Part shown: piece by piece, positions 1-8,282 of the stretch
How the letters are laid out: every line of letters begins with the position of its first letter
Numbering within the stretch: position 1 is the first letter of the stretch
DNA from: Halorubrum amylolyticum
Lineage (GTDB): Archaea; Halobacteriota; Halobacteria; Halobacteriales; Haloferacaceae
NCBI RefSeq assembly: GCF_004114995.1
Contig: NZ_SDJP01000002.1
Span: 136,457 to 200,456, forward strand
DNA: 64,000 nt
Direction: 5' to 3'
The notes under the pieces: model-generated
Told to the model about the DNA's origin: nothing
Database searches by the model: none
Seen by the model: only the letters and a program-made list of their open reading frames with translations
Program-made: the position numbers and the translations under genes

Positions 1-512
1 CCGGGTTTCGTGTCGGGCTCCCCGTCGTCGGTCGGATCGGACTCCGCGTCGTCGTCCGCGTCGGGCTTCGTGTCTTCAGTCGGGTCTGATTCCGCTTCGT
101 CCTCCTCTTCCACCACGGCCACGTCGCGGCCGTCGTCCTTCTTCGGGATCTCGACCTGAAGGGTGCCGTTCCGCGTCAGCGTCGCGTTCGCGCCCTGTGG
201 CGTCACGTTCGCGTCGCGGGGGAGCTCGGCGCTCCCCGAGAGCGAGACGCCGCGGCCGGGGAACAGCATCTCGTAGCCGTCGTAGAAGTCGCGGAACCGG
301 TCGAGCTCGACCTCGACCGTGTGGTCGAGGAACGTCACGGTCAGGTCCTCGCCGCGGACGCCGGGGGCGTCGAAGACGACGAGGTAGGCGTCGTCGCTCT
401 CGAGGAGGTCGTACGAGAGCGGCCGCCGCTCCTGCATCTTGCTCCACCCGCGGCCGAGGCGTTCGAGGGCGCGGCGGACGACCGACCGCCCGGTCTCGAC
501 GAGTCCGCTCAC
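1..512 (-). CDS. Hsp20/alpha-crystallin small heat-shock protein (C-terminus cut by window edge)
   Basis: About 170 residues are visible, read from a GTG start (MSGLVETGRSVV). An alpha-crystallin domain covers roughly residues 30-125. It has the late beta-strand signature NGTLQVEIPK, near the family pattern NGVLxVxxPK. Family role: ATP-independent holdase chaperone in the cytoplasm. After the domain comes an acidic, repetitive tail rich in Asp, Glu, Ser, Pro and Thr that runs off the window, so the real C-terminus is unknown. The low-complexity tail is longer than is usual for Hsp20. The start is only a few bases from the stop of the upstream small zinc-protein gene, so the two are probably cotranscribed. 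Confidence 0.85.
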   Translation of the reverse strand, partial: MSGLVETGRSVVRRALERLGRGWSKMQERRPLSYDLLESDDAYLVVFDAPGVRGEDLTVTFLDHTVEVELDRFRDFYDGYEMLFPGRGVSLSGSAELPRDANVTPQGANATLTRNGTLQVEIPKKDDGRDVAVVEEEDEAESDPTEDTKPDADDDAESDPTDDGEPDTKP

Positions 513-515
513 GGG

Positions 516-671
516 CTACACCTCGATCTCGGCGAGATCGCTCCCGCCGCAGTACGGGCACGACAGGTCCTCGACCGCGTGGTCGTCGGGCACGTCGTAG
601 GTGTAGTGGTTCTCGAACATGTCGAGTTCGCAGTCGTCGCTCTCGCATTTGACCTCCGTCGTCGATGGCAT
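516..671 (-). CDS. Small zinc-ribbon-like protein, 51 aa
   Basis: A 51-residue ORF starts at ATG and lies directly upstream of the Hsp20 gene on the same strand. Two cysteine pairs are visible, CESDDC near residues 9-14 and CPYC at 38-41. This is the layout of a small four-Cys zinc ribbon. The protein is acidic, as expected for a haloarchaeal cytoplasmic protein. Such mini zinc proteins are common and conserved in haloarchaea but mostly of unknown function. The tight spacing to hsp20 suggests shared transcription, possibly under stress. No enzymatic role can be read from the sequence. Confidence 0.75.
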   Translation of the reverse strand: MPSTTEVKCESDDCELDMFENHYTYDVPDDHAVEDLSCPYCGGSDLAEIEV

Positions 672-770
672 ATACCGACGTGTTGTGTCGGCGAGGGCTT
701 AAACGGCGTGGCGGCGGCGGTCGAGGCGTGCGGAGCGCGCGCCGCCGTGGCGGTGTGATCGCCGCGGCGA

Positions 771-1193
771 TCAGATTCCCGCTCCGCGCATGCGGTCCGG
801 AACGACCGTCCGCTCCGCGAGCAACGCGACGAGGACCCCGAGCGTGACTCCCGCCATGAAGCCCGGCCCGTACGGGAAAAGCGCCGGGGCGAACGCGAGC
901 GAGACGCCGAGCCAGACGGACGCGAGGAGAATCCCGGCGCCCGCGGCGACGTACGTCAACGTCTCGCGGCGGTCGCTCGGAATCCGGTCCCGCGCCAGCC
1001 ACGCGATCGGTCCGAAGACGAGGGCCGTGCCGACCGCCCACGCGGCCGCGATGCCCCACGGACGCGGCTCGGCGGCGTAGAACTGTCCCGCGGCGAAGAG
1101 GCAGAATCCGGCGAGTACGATGTACCGCACGACGCGGAGCCGGGTTGAAATCGTCTCGGAGGGCATAGATCTCGTTTCTGAGCCGTCTGACAT
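771..1193 (-). CDS. Uncharacterised four-helix membrane protein, 140 aa
   Basis: Read from the ATG giving MSDGSETRSM; another ATG 15 codons upstream would add an unconvincing Arg/Gly-rich leader. Four hydrophobic segments are visible, roughly at residues 25-45, 50-72, 80-104 and 108-126. They are separated by short charged loops, so this is a small integral membrane protein. No catalytic motif is recognised. It is divergent from the radical SAM gene that begins 80 bp away, so both promoters lie in that gap. Confidence 0.75.
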   Translation of the reverse strand: MSDGSETRSMPSETISTRLRVVRYIVLAGFCLFAAGQFYAAEPRPWGIAAAWAVGTALVFGPIAWLARDRIPSDRRETLTYVAAGAGILLASVWLGVSLAFAPALFPYGPGFMAGVTLGVLVALLAERTVVPDRMRGAGI

Positions 1194-1273
1194 AAACGAT
1201 TCCCCGCCGCGTTCCGCGCCGCCCCCGACGTTCCGCACGCTTTTCCCGTCTCGGCCGACTACGATGGGGCAAC

Positions 1274-3151
1274 ATGACCGATTCGCCCGCGTCGGGCCGG
1301 GGCTCGCTCCCGGCCGACCCGAACGACCTCTCCGTCACCATCGTCGACGGCTACGTCGACGAGCCGGCCCACTTCGGCGTGCCGCCGTACATCTCGACGT
1401 ACCCGCGGTACACCGCCGGCGCGCTCGTCGACGCGGGCGTCCCCGAGTCGCGGATCACCTACCACACCATCGACGAACTCCGCGAGGACCGTGGCAAGCA
1501 CGCCGACGTGGCCGACGCGGACCTCATGGTGTACGTCGGCGGGATGACGGTTCCCGGAAAGTACGTCGGCGGGACCCCCGCGGAGCCGGACGAGGTCCGG
1601 GAGCTGGGGTGGACCGCGGACGGCGTCACCCTGCTCGGCGGTCCCGTGCGGTTCGGCGTCGGCGACGAGAACGCGGGCGCGCAGGAGACCGAGCGCGACG
1701 ACCTCGACTACGACTTCGTCGCCATGGGCGACGTGGAGGCGGCCGCGTACGACCTCGTCCGCGAGGGGTTAGAGGGGTTCGGCAACCGGATGCGCGACAA
1801 CGCGGAGATCGACCGGTGGGCCGAGAAGGGGGCGTTCGTCGTCGAGCAACACCCCAACCACCCCGACTACCTCATCTGCGAGATGGAGACCTCCCGCGGG
1901 TGCGCCTACCGGTGTTCGTTCTGCACGGAGCCGCTGTACGGGAGCCCGGCGTTCCGCGAGGCGCAGTCGGTCGTCGGCGAGGTCGACGCGCTCTCCGACC
2001 GCGGGGTCAAACACTTCCGGCTCGGTCGACAGGCCGACATCCTCGCGTTCGGCGGCGACGGTGAGGCGCCGAACCCGGACGCCCTCCGGGAGCTGTACGG
2101 CGGGATTCGCGAGGTCGCGCCCGACCTGCAGACGCTCCACCTCGACAACATGAACCCGGTGACGATCACCGATTACCCCGAGGCCTCCCGCGAGGCGATC
2201 CGCGTGATCGCCGAGCACAACACGCCCGGCGACACCGCGGCGTTCGGGCTGGAGTCCGCGGACCCGGTGGTCCAGGAGGAGAACAACCTGCTCGTCACCG
2301 CCGAGGAGTGTCTGGAGGCCGTCCGCGTCGTCAACGAGGAGGGCGGCTGGCGGCCGGGCGACACGCCGGAGTCGACGCCCGGCGCCGACGACCGGGTGAC
2401 CGGTCCCTCGACCGGGCCGGACGCCTCGCCGCGGCTGCCGAAGCTCCTCCCCGGAATCAACCTCGTCCACGGGCTCGCGGGCGAGCGGCCGGAGACGTAC
2501 GAGCACAACAAGGCGTTCCTCCAGACCGTCTACGACGAGGGGCTCATGCTCCGCCGGATCAACATCCGGCAGGTGATGGCGTTCGCCGGCACGGAGATGG
2601 CCGAGACGGGCGCCGACATCGCACAGGAGCACAAAGAGCAGTTCCAAGCGTACAAGAAGGAAGTCCGCGAGACCGTCGACAACCCGATGCTCGACCGGGT
2701 CGTCCCGCCTGGGACCGTCCTCCCCGACGTTCACTTGGAGTACCATCAGGACGGCAAGACGTTCGGGCGCCAGCTCGGCACGTACGCGCTCCTCGTCGCC
2801 GTCCCCGGCGAACGGGAACTCGGCACCGCCATCGACGTAGCGATCACGGACCACGGCTACCGCTCCGTCACTGGCGTCCCGTACCCCCTCGACGTGAACG
2901 CGGCGTCGATGGACGAGCTGACCGCGATCCCCGGCATCAACCGGAGCAAGGCGGGCGACATCGTCGTCGGCCGCCCCTACGGCTCGGTCGACGAGGTCGA
3001 CGCCGGCGTCGCCGATCTCTCGCGGTTCGCCGTCGCCGACGACACGAACGTGCCGATTCCGGGCCGCGAGCGCGCCGGATCTGGTCCCGGTCCCGCCGCG
3101 CGCTCCCTGCTCGATCGGCGCGACGGCTCCTCGGTGGGCCGCGGGGACTGA
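1274..3151 (+). CDS. Radical SAM protein with C-terminal helix-hairpin-helix (COG1031-like)
   Basis: A 625-residue protein. The radical SAM [4Fe-4S] ligands are visible as CAYRCSFC (C210, C214, C217), just after ETSRG. The N-terminal 200 residues hold a VYVGGMTVPGKYVGGTPA-like segment typical of this family. At about residues 540-575 there is a helix-hairpin-helix with the core ELTAIPGINRSKA. This layout fits COG1031, radical SAM enzymes with a C-terminal HhH, for which I know no established reaction. It probably acts on RNA, DNA or a cofactor in the cytoplasm (inference from the HhH). The next gene, a metallo-beta-lactamase-fold hydrolase, starts 5 bp after its stop, so the pair is an operon. 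Confidence 0.9.
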   Translation: MTDSPASGRGSLPADPNDLSVTIVDGYVDEPAHFGVPPYISTYPRYTAGALVDAGVPESRITYHTIDELREDRGKHADVADADLMVYVGGMTVPGKYVGGTPAEPDEVRELGWTADGVTLLGGPVRFGVGDENAGAQETERDDLDYDFVAMGDVEAAAYDLVREGLEGFGNRMRDNAEIDRWAEKGAFVVEQHPNHPDYLICEMETSRGCAYRCSFCTEPLYGSPAFREAQSVVGEVDALSDRGVKHFRLGRQADILAFGGDGEAPNPDALRELYGGIREVAPDLQTLHLDNMNPVTITDYPEASREAIRVIAEHNTPGDTAAFGLESADPVVQEENNLLVTAEECLEAVRVVNEEGGWRPGDTPESTPGADDRVTGPSTGPDASPRLPKLLPGINLVHGLAGERPETYEHNKAFLQTVYDEGLMLRRINIRQVMAFAGTEMAETGADIAQEHKEQFQAYKKEVRETVDNPMLDRVVPPGTVLPDVHLEYHQDGKTFGRQLGTYALLVAVPGERELGTAIDVAITDHGYRSVTGVPYPLDVNAASMDELTAIPGINRSKAGDIVVGRPYGSVDEVDAGVADLSRFAVADDTNVPIPGRERAGSGPGPAARSLLDRRDGSSVGRGD

Positions 3152-3155
3152 GTCG

Positions 3156-4025
3156 ATGGCGGCGCCGGACCCGGAGTCGCCGGTCACTCGCGTCGAGGTC
3201 GCGGTCGACACCCGCGCGCCCGGCGGGACGACGAACGCCTACCTCGCGGCCGGACTCCTCGTCGACCCCGCGGCCCGCACCGACGCGCTCGACGCGGCGA
3301 TCGGCATCGACGGAGCGGGCGGAAACGGAACGGAGAACGTCGCAGTCGACGCGATCGCGGTCACGCACACGCACCCCGATCACGTCGGCGCGGTCGCCGC
3401 GTACGCCGACCTGACCGGCGCGCCCGTGTTCGCGCACGCGGACCACGTCGACCGGTTCGCGGGGGAGACCGGCGTCGAGCCGGACGGGACGTTCCGCGAC
3501 GGCGACCGCGTCGGCGACGCTCCCGTCCGCGCGATCGAGAGGCCCGGGCACGCCCCGGATCACGTCGCGTTCGCGGTCGAGTCGGAGAGTGAGTGCGGTA
3601 GAGGTGCCGGGGAGGGCACGGTCCGCGAACTCCTCTGTGGCGACCTCGCGGTCGCCGAGGGGAGCGTCGTCGTCGGCGCCCCCGAGGGCGACCTTCGAGA
3701 CTACTTGGACAGCCTCGAACGGGTCCGAGACGCCGACTACGCGCGGCTGTACCCGGGACACGGACCCGCCGTCGACGACCCGGTCCCCGTCTGCGGGCGC
3801 CTGATCGATCACCGCTTGGACCGCGAGCGCGCGGTCCTCGGTGCGGTCGAGGCCGGCGCTGACGACGTTGACGCCGTGGTCGACGCCGCCTACGAGAAGG
3901 ACCTGACCGGCGTCGCGGACCTCGCGCGGGCGACGGTCGTCGCGGACCTCGAAAAGCTGCTCGCGGAGGGACGGATCGGTCGGGAGTGGGCGGATCGGAT
4001 CGACGGCGAGGCGCCCGACGAGTAA
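3156..4025 (+). CDS. Metallo-beta-lactamase-fold hydrolase
   Basis: 289 residues starting at ATG, 5 bp after the radical SAM gene. The zinc-binding signature THTHPDHVG is at about residues 69-77, with a second His in ERPGHAPDH and a late YPGHGP at about 199-204. These match the HxHxDH and downstream His ligands of the glyoxalase II/MBL superfamily. A C-terminal helical region of about 60 residues (around 220-285) looks like the winged-helix-type tail found in LACTB2-like members. Family role: hydrolysis of a thioester, lactam or phosphodiester. The substrate is unknown. Coupling to the radical SAM gene suggests a shared pathway. Confidence 0.88.
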   Translation: MAAPDPESPVTRVEVAVDTRAPGGTTNAYLAAGLLVDPAARTDALDAAIGIDGAGGNGTENVAVDAIAVTHTHPDHVGAVAAYADLTGAPVFAHADHVDRFAGETGVEPDGTFRDGDRVGDAPVRAIERPGHAPDHVAFAVESESECGRGAGEGTVRELLCGDLAVAEGSVVVGAPEGDLRDYLDSLERVRDADYARLYPGHGPAVDDPVPVCGRLIDHRLDRERAVLGAVEAGADDVDAVVDAAYEKDLTGVADLARATVVADLEKLLAEGRIGREWADRIDGEAPDE

Positions 4026-4032
4026 GCGCTTC

Positions 4033-4112
4033 CGTCGGCGTCAGGGTTCGTCGGCGTCAGGGTTCGTCGGCGTCAGGGTTCGTCGGCGTCAGGGTTCGCC
4101 GGCGTCAGGGTT
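4033..4112. repeat. Five tandem copies of a 16-bp repeat
   Basis: The unit CGTCGGCGTCAGGGTT repeats head to tail five times. Four copies are perfect and the fifth differs at one base. The array lies between two convergent genes, and the stop codon of the HAD hydrolase falls inside the last copy. Because 16 is not a multiple of three, copy-number change would not lengthen either protein in register. Confidence 0.95.
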
Positions 4113-4725
4113 CGGCTTCGAGATTGGCCGCCAGCTCGTCGAGCGGCGTCTCGGTCACGTCCACGAACCGGCTGCCGACATCCTTGACGCCGCCGTCGGT
4201 CTCGGGGTCGTCGCCGACGTGAACCAGCGATGCGGGCGCGACGCCGAGGGCCTCGGCCGCCGCCTCGAACGCCTTCGGGTGGGGCTTCCGCCAGCCGCAG
4301 CCGATGCTGGTCGTGACCGCGTCGAACTCGCCGCGGAGGCCGGCGCGGATCAGCGTCTTGGGGACTAACTCGGGCACCGCGCAGTTCGAGAGGAGGCCGA
4401 CGGGGCCGCGGTCGCTCACGTCGCGGACGGCCTCTCTGGCGCCGTCGCGCCGGGTCACGTCCGGGTCGAACGCCGCGACGACCGCGTGCCGGACGACGTT
4501 GTCCGCGGCCTCGACGCCGCGGGAGTCGAGCGCGTGCGCGACGTGCGCGGGGAGGGGGACCTCGGCGCCCGCCGGGGCGTCCACGTGTCGCTCGCCGTAC
4601 GCGACGTGCCAGTCGTCCGGCACCGCGACGCCGCGCGACTCCAGCTCGCGCGCGACGATCTCCGCGGGGTCGGACGGGTACTCGACGTCGACGAGGGTCC
4701 CGAACAGATCGAAAGTGACTGCCAC
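4105..4725 (-). CDS. HAD superfamily hydrolase
   Basis: 206 residues from a GTG start. HAD motif I is FDLFGTLVD at residues 4-12 (nucleophile Asp and the DLFGT variant of DxDGT). Motif II is LLSNC, motif III lies around GWRKPHPKAF (Lys), and motif IV is VGDDPETD. The cap is small and helical (residues 15-90), as in type C1 phosphoglycolate-phosphatase or haloacid-dehalogenase relatives. Family role: hydrolysis of a phosphate ester; the substrate cannot be read. The gene converges on the MBL-fold gene, and its stop sits in the 16-bp tandem repeat array. Confidence 0.88.
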   Translation of the reverse strand: MAVTFDLFGTLVDVEYPSDPAEIVARELESRGVAVPDDWHVAYGERHVDAPAGAEVPLPAHVAHALDSRGVEAADNVVRHAVVAAFDPDVTRRDGAREAVRDVSDRGPVGLLSNCAVPELVPKTLIRAGLRGEFDAVTTSIGCGWRKPHPKAFEAAAEALGVAPASLVHVGDDPETDGGVKDVGSRFVDVTETPLDELAANLEAEP

Positions 4726-4830
4726 AGTATCGGAACTACGGCGAAAGCGGGATTGAACCTGTCGGTCGGCGCGGTCGATACCGGGTTCCGGGATCGTCCG
4801 GACGCTCGGACCCCCGTCGGGGCGCGCTCG

Positions 4831-5313
4831 TCAGAACATCGGCGCGACGTGGAGCGCGTAGAACCGGTAGAGCCCGGTCACCCACGCGCAGAGCCAGAGG
4901 AGCATGAACCCGGCCACGCCGGCTCGGAGCCGGGCGCGCCAGTGGCCCATGTCCTCGTGGATCTCGTCGATGTCGACGTCCGGGTCCTCGTAGGCGTCGG
5001 CGTTGCGCTTCGCCTGCAGAATTCGGGCGATGCCGGTGAGCGCGAACGCCAACAGCGCGTACGCCTGCACCCCGAGGAACGCGTGGATCACGGCGAGCCC
5101 GGACAGGTGCATGAAGAGCCGCGGGATCATCCACCCGACGATCGGAACGGTCGTGAGCACCAGCCCGGCAGCGATGTACCGCAGGTGGCGCATGAGGACG
5201 GTCCACGTCACGGTCTCGGTGTCGATCATGATCCACGCCCCGTACAGCAGGAACGGGAGGCTCGCCGTCACCGACAGCCCGGCCGCCGCCGCGATAACCG
5301 ACTCGTCGACCAT
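4831..5313 (-). CDS. Haloarchaeal membrane protein of the cytochrome bc locus (DUF7321-like)
   Basis: 160 residues when started at the ATG giving MVDESVIAAA; an ATG 19 codons upstream is possible but adds a non-hydrophobic leader. Four hydrophobic helices are visible (about residues 7-28, 45-65, 75-95 and 135-155), with an acidic loop DPDVDIDEIHED between helices 3 and 4. It sits next to, and divergent from, the cytochrome bc operon, a position I believe is conserved in haloarchaea (DUF7321). The role is probably accessory to the respiratory complex; this is inferred from context only. Confidence 0.75.
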   Translation of the reverse strand: MVDESVIAAAAGLSVTASLPFLLYGAWIMIDTETVTWTVLMRHLRYIAAGLVLTTVPIVGWMIPRLFMHLSGLAVIHAFLGVQAYALLAFALTGIARILQAKRNADAYEDPDVDIDEIHEDMGHWRARLRAGVAGFMLLWLCAWVTGLYRFYALHVAPMF

Positions 5314-5468
5314 TGTCCGCGGTTGCGTCTCCGGCGCGTAAAGCCTCGCGATCCGCGGCTCCGCGGTCATGGCATCCTCAGGGACCGCGCCGCCACGGAT
5401 CGCCCCGCCACGGATCGCCCCGCCCGTAGACGAAAACAGTTAGCGTCCGGAGCGCGTACCACCGGGCG

Positions 5469-6332
5469 ATGGAGGACACCTCGACGGGACCGGAGCCGGC
5501 GTCGCAGTCGGACCGGGCACCGGACGAGCCCGACGGCGACGGGTCTCCCGAAGGCGGCGCGTCCCACGGGAACGGAGACGCATCCGACGCCGCGTCCGAT
5601 GCTCCCGACGCCGCGGACGACCTCGCCGCGCTCCGCGAGCGGGTCGACGAGGAGTACGACTTCGACGACTTCGGCCCCGCCGATATGGCCCGGATGAGCG
5701 CCGAGGAGTGGGACGCCGCGTTCGATCCGGACTCGTGGATCACCGGCGACCGGCTGCTTGACCGCGCCGAGGCGGAGCTGAAATCCCGGATCGCACGCCG
5801 GGAGGTGTTCGGCGTGTTGGAGCACGTCCACGAGGACGGCGACGATCGACTCCTCGTGTACTCCGACGAGGGGTACGTGATCGTCCGGCCGACGGGCGAG
5901 GTGACCGGTCAAGGGACCGTGCTCCGCGATGTCGAGCCGATCGTCGCGCTGGCGGCGATGGAGTCGTACGACGTGCCCGAACCCCCGGACGACTGGTCGC
6001 TCCCGCATCCCGACACCGTTCCGGAGGGCTCCGGCGAGTTCGGCAACCTGATGATCCAAGTGATCGCGGTCGTGCAGGTGCTCGCCGGGGCGGCGCTGCT
6101 CGTCGCCTCGCTTGTCGCCGACCTGAACACGATCGTCGCGCCGGTGATGGGGATCGTGTTCCTGCTCATCGGACTGTTGCTTTTCGTCATGGTCGCGAAC
6201 GCGCGGCTCTCCGATCGGTTCCGTTCGGAGGAGTACCGCGAGCGGCTGCGGGCCCTCCGACAGGCCAAGGAGCGCCCCGACTTCGTCCCGGTCGAAGGCG
6301 GGGTCGTGAACGAGGAGGAGCAAGACGAGTGA
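5469..6332 (+). CDS. Haloarchaeal protein with acidic N-terminus and two C-terminal TM helices (DUF7319-like)
   Basis: 287 residues. The first 60 are low-complexity and acidic. A soluble alpha/beta region (about 75-180) follows, then two hydrophobic helices (about 195-222 and 224-245) and a charged cytoplasmic tail. It is the first gene in the direction of the cytochrome bc operon, 95 bp before the copper-protein gene, and I believe it is conserved there in haloarchaea (DUF7319). No cofactor motif is visible. An assembly or structural role for the bc complex is inferred from position. Confidence 0.75.
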   Translation: MEDTSTGPEPASQSDRAPDEPDGDGSPEGGASHGNGDASDAASDAPDAADDLAALRERVDEEYDFDDFGPADMARMSAEEWDAAFDPDSWITGDRLLDRAEAELKSRIARREVFGVLEHVHEDGDDRLLVYSDEGYVIVRPTGEVTGQGTVLRDVEPIVALAAMESYDVPEPPDDWSLPHPDTVPEGSGEFGNLMIQVIAVVQVLAGAALLVASLVADLNTIVAPVMGIVFLLIGLLLFVMVANARLSDRFRSEEYRERLRALRQAKERPDFVPVEGGVVNEEEQDE

Positions 6333-6427
6333 ACCGCCGATATCGCGGGACACAGGCCTTGTAAAGGCCTCCGAGTCGACGGGTTCAGTCGGTGGGTTTA
6401 AGCGCACCCCGTCCCGAGTGAACCTGT

Positions 6428-7075
6428 ATGAAAAGGCGGGAATTCGTGCGCACGGCCGGCGGTGCGACCGCCGTGGCCGCGGCCGGTGCCGGGGGGACCG
6501 GGACGGCCGCCGCACAGGAGCAACAACCGGTCTGGCCGAGCGGGGTCACGAGCGGGAACCTCGGGACGTACCAAGACGCCCGCGGCGAGAGCGAGGTGAC
6601 CATTCATGTCGGCGCGGGCGACAGCGGGCTCGCGTTCGATCCGACCATGCTGTGGGTCGATACCGGCACGACGATCACGTTCGAGTGGACTGGGAACGGC
6701 GGCGACCACAACGTCCAAACCGTTGAGGGCGGCGGGCCGGCCAGCCTCGACAGCGGCGACCCGGTCGGCGAGGAGGGATACACCTACGAGTACGAGGTGA
6801 CCGAGGAGGATGTCGGCATCACCCACTACCAGTGCGTCCCCCACGCTGCTGTCGACATGCACGGCGGCCTCGCCGTCGGTGAGGACATCGAGACCGAGTC
6901 GACCGGCGGCGGAAACACCGGGTGGCCGGAGAACATCGCCCACGTCGGCGTCCCGCTGCACGCCCACTGGGTCGGCATCGCGGCGATTCTCGGCATCGCG
7001 CTGACCTTCGTGTTCACCTTCTACCTGCTGAAGTACGGTGAGTCCACCCACACCGGCCACGGGGGGGCCCAATGA
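6428..7075 (+). CDS. Membrane-anchored halocyanin/plastocyanin-type copper protein
   Basis: 215 residues. The N-terminus is a Tat-like signal (MKRREFVRTAGG) followed by an Ala/Gly-rich core. The cupredoxin domain has the type 1 copper ligands in order: His in GDHNVQTV (about residue 94), then C136, H139 and M144 in HYQCVPHAAVDM. A C-terminal hydrophobic helix (about 185-208) anchors the domain on the outer face of the membrane. The gene overlaps the next one by ATGA and precedes the two cytochrome b genes. It therefore occupies the place a Rieske subunit would normally take and probably carries electrons in the complex (inference). Confidence 0.9.
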   Translation: MKRREFVRTAGGATAVAAAGAGGTGTAAAQEQQPVWPSGVTSGNLGTYQDARGESEVTIHVGAGDSGLAFDPTMLWVDTGTTITFEWTGNGGDHNVQTVEGGGPASLDSGDPVGEEGYTYEYEVTEEDVGITHYQCVPHAAVDMHGGLAVGEDIETESTGGGNTGWPENIAHVGVPLHAHWVGIAAILGIALTFVFTFYLLKYGESTHTGHGGAQ

Positions 7076-7461
7076 GCTCCGGCGGCTCCTCGTACGGCGA
7101 CATCCACCGGTACGAGCCGGCCCGCGAGAGCACCGCAGCCGCGATCGCGATCGTGCTTCTCACCGTCGTCGAGGTCGTGTTCGTCTCCCTGTTCGTCTTC
7201 GGCCTCATGTCCGCCTGGGCCTCGACGGAGTTCGGGAACATGTTCGCCGGCGCCTTGCTGGCGATGATCTTCATCGACCTCGCCTTCATCCTCCTCCTGT
7301 ACCGCAAGGAGTTCTTGCCGGACGTGATGATCGTAAAGAAGCGCCGCCGCAAGTGGGAGGACCTCTACGTCCGCGAGGAGGAGAAAGACGGCGTCGGAGT
7401 CGACACCGGAGACCTGTCCGAGACGCTCAAGCGGGCCGTCTACCCGTACTACAAGAAGTAA
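7072..7461 (+). CDS. Two-helix membrane protein of the bc operon (DUF7318-like)
   Basis: 129 residues, starting at an ATG that overlaps the copper-protein stop (ATGA). Two long hydrophobic helices are visible (about residues 22-48 and 58-78). A basic region KKRRRKWEDLYVREEE follows, then a soluble C-terminal tail ending in aromatic residues. The gene is followed 7 bp later by cytochrome b. No heme or metal motif is visible. I believe it is a conserved haloarchaeal partner of the cytochrome bc complex; the role is probably structural. Confidence 0.8.
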   Translation: MSSGGSSYGDIHRYEPARESTAAAIAIVLLTVVEVVFVSLFVFGLMSAWASTEFGNMFAGALLAMIFIDLAFILLLYRKEFLPDVMIVKKRRRKWEDLYVREEEKDGVGVDTGDLSETLKRAVYPYYKK

Positions 7462-7468
7462 CCTGACA

Positions 7469-8278
7469 ATGAGCCTCAAAAAACAAGACGAGATGGACCA
7501 CACCGCGTGGCTCAAAAAGCAGGATCTGACGGTCATCGAGACCGCGTTCCTCACCACGCTCATCTGGCTCGACAAGCGGCTCCGCATCGTCGACTACCTC
7601 GAACTGCTGGAGACGATGTACTACCGCGCGAACCTCCAGATGCCGAAGAGCCACACCGAACAGTACGACCTCGACAACAAGTTCTGGTACTGGTACCCCC
7701 TGTACTCGCTCGGCTCCCTGTCGATCATCGCGTACCTGCTCGCCGCGGTCTCCGGCGCGCTGCTCGGGTTCTACTACGCCCCGTCGACCGCCGGCGCCGC
7801 CGCGCAAGGCGACCCCACGGCCGCGTACGACTCGCTCGTGATGATCATGAAGGACGTGCAGTTCGGGTACATGCTCCGCTCGATCCACCGCTGGGCCGCC
7901 CAGTTCATGGTGGCGGCGGTGTTCCTCCACATGCTTCGCGTGTACTTCACCGGCTCCTACAAGGAGCCCCGCGAGGTCAACTGGGTACTCGGGATCGTTC
8001 TCATCGGTCTGACGCTGCTGTTCGGCTTCTCCGGGTACGTGCTCCCGTGGAAGCAGCTCTCGTACTGGGCCGCACAGATCGGCGTCGAGATGGCGCTCGC
8101 GACGCCCCTCGTGGGCGAGTGGGCGGCACAGCTCCTGTTCGGCGGCTTCACGCTCGGACAGGCGACGCTCGTGAGAATGTACATCCTGCACGTCTTCGTG
8201 TTGCCGTTCGTGGTGACGGGGCTCATCGCCCTCCACGTCGGCATCGTCTGGGTGCAGGGCATCGCGGAGCCGCACTAA
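7469..8278 (+). CDS. petB: Cytochrome b, N-terminal (b6-type) subunit
   Basis: 269 residues. The four heme b ligands of the cytochrome b/b6 family are visible as two pairs: His in SIHRWAAQFMV and in FLHMLRVYFTG, then His in YILHVFVLP and in ALHVGIVWVQG. SGYVLPWKQLSYW matches the quinol-site loop after helix C. Four transmembrane helices fit a split b6-type protein. The N-terminal 70 residues are a hydrophilic extension before the first helix. It transfers electrons from quinol across the membrane in a complex III-like enzyme. The C-terminal half is encoded by the next gene. Confidence 0.95.
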   Translation: MSLKKQDEMDHTAWLKKQDLTVIETAFLTTLIWLDKRLRIVDYLELLETMYYRANLQMPKSHTEQYDLDNKFWYWYPLYSLGSLSIIAYLLAAVSGALLGFYYAPSTAGAAAQGDPTAAYDSLVMIMKDVQFGYMLRSIHRWAAQFMVAAVFLHMLRVYFTGSYKEPREVNWVLGIVLIGLTLLFGFSGYVLPWKQLSYWAAQIGVEMALATPLVGEWAAQLLFGGFTLGQATLVRMYILHVFVLPFVVTGLIALHVGIVWVQGIAEPH

Positions 8279-8282
8279 ACCA

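Noticed and set aside
76-1341. A 421-codon minus-strand ORF rich in Arg and Pro
   Set aside because: It is an antisense shadow of the Hsp20, zinc-protein and membrane-protein genes, with composition unlike haloarchaeal proteins.
4033-4112. 16-bp array as CRISPR or attachment site
   Set aside because: No spacers, unit too short, and no integrase or tRNA nearby.
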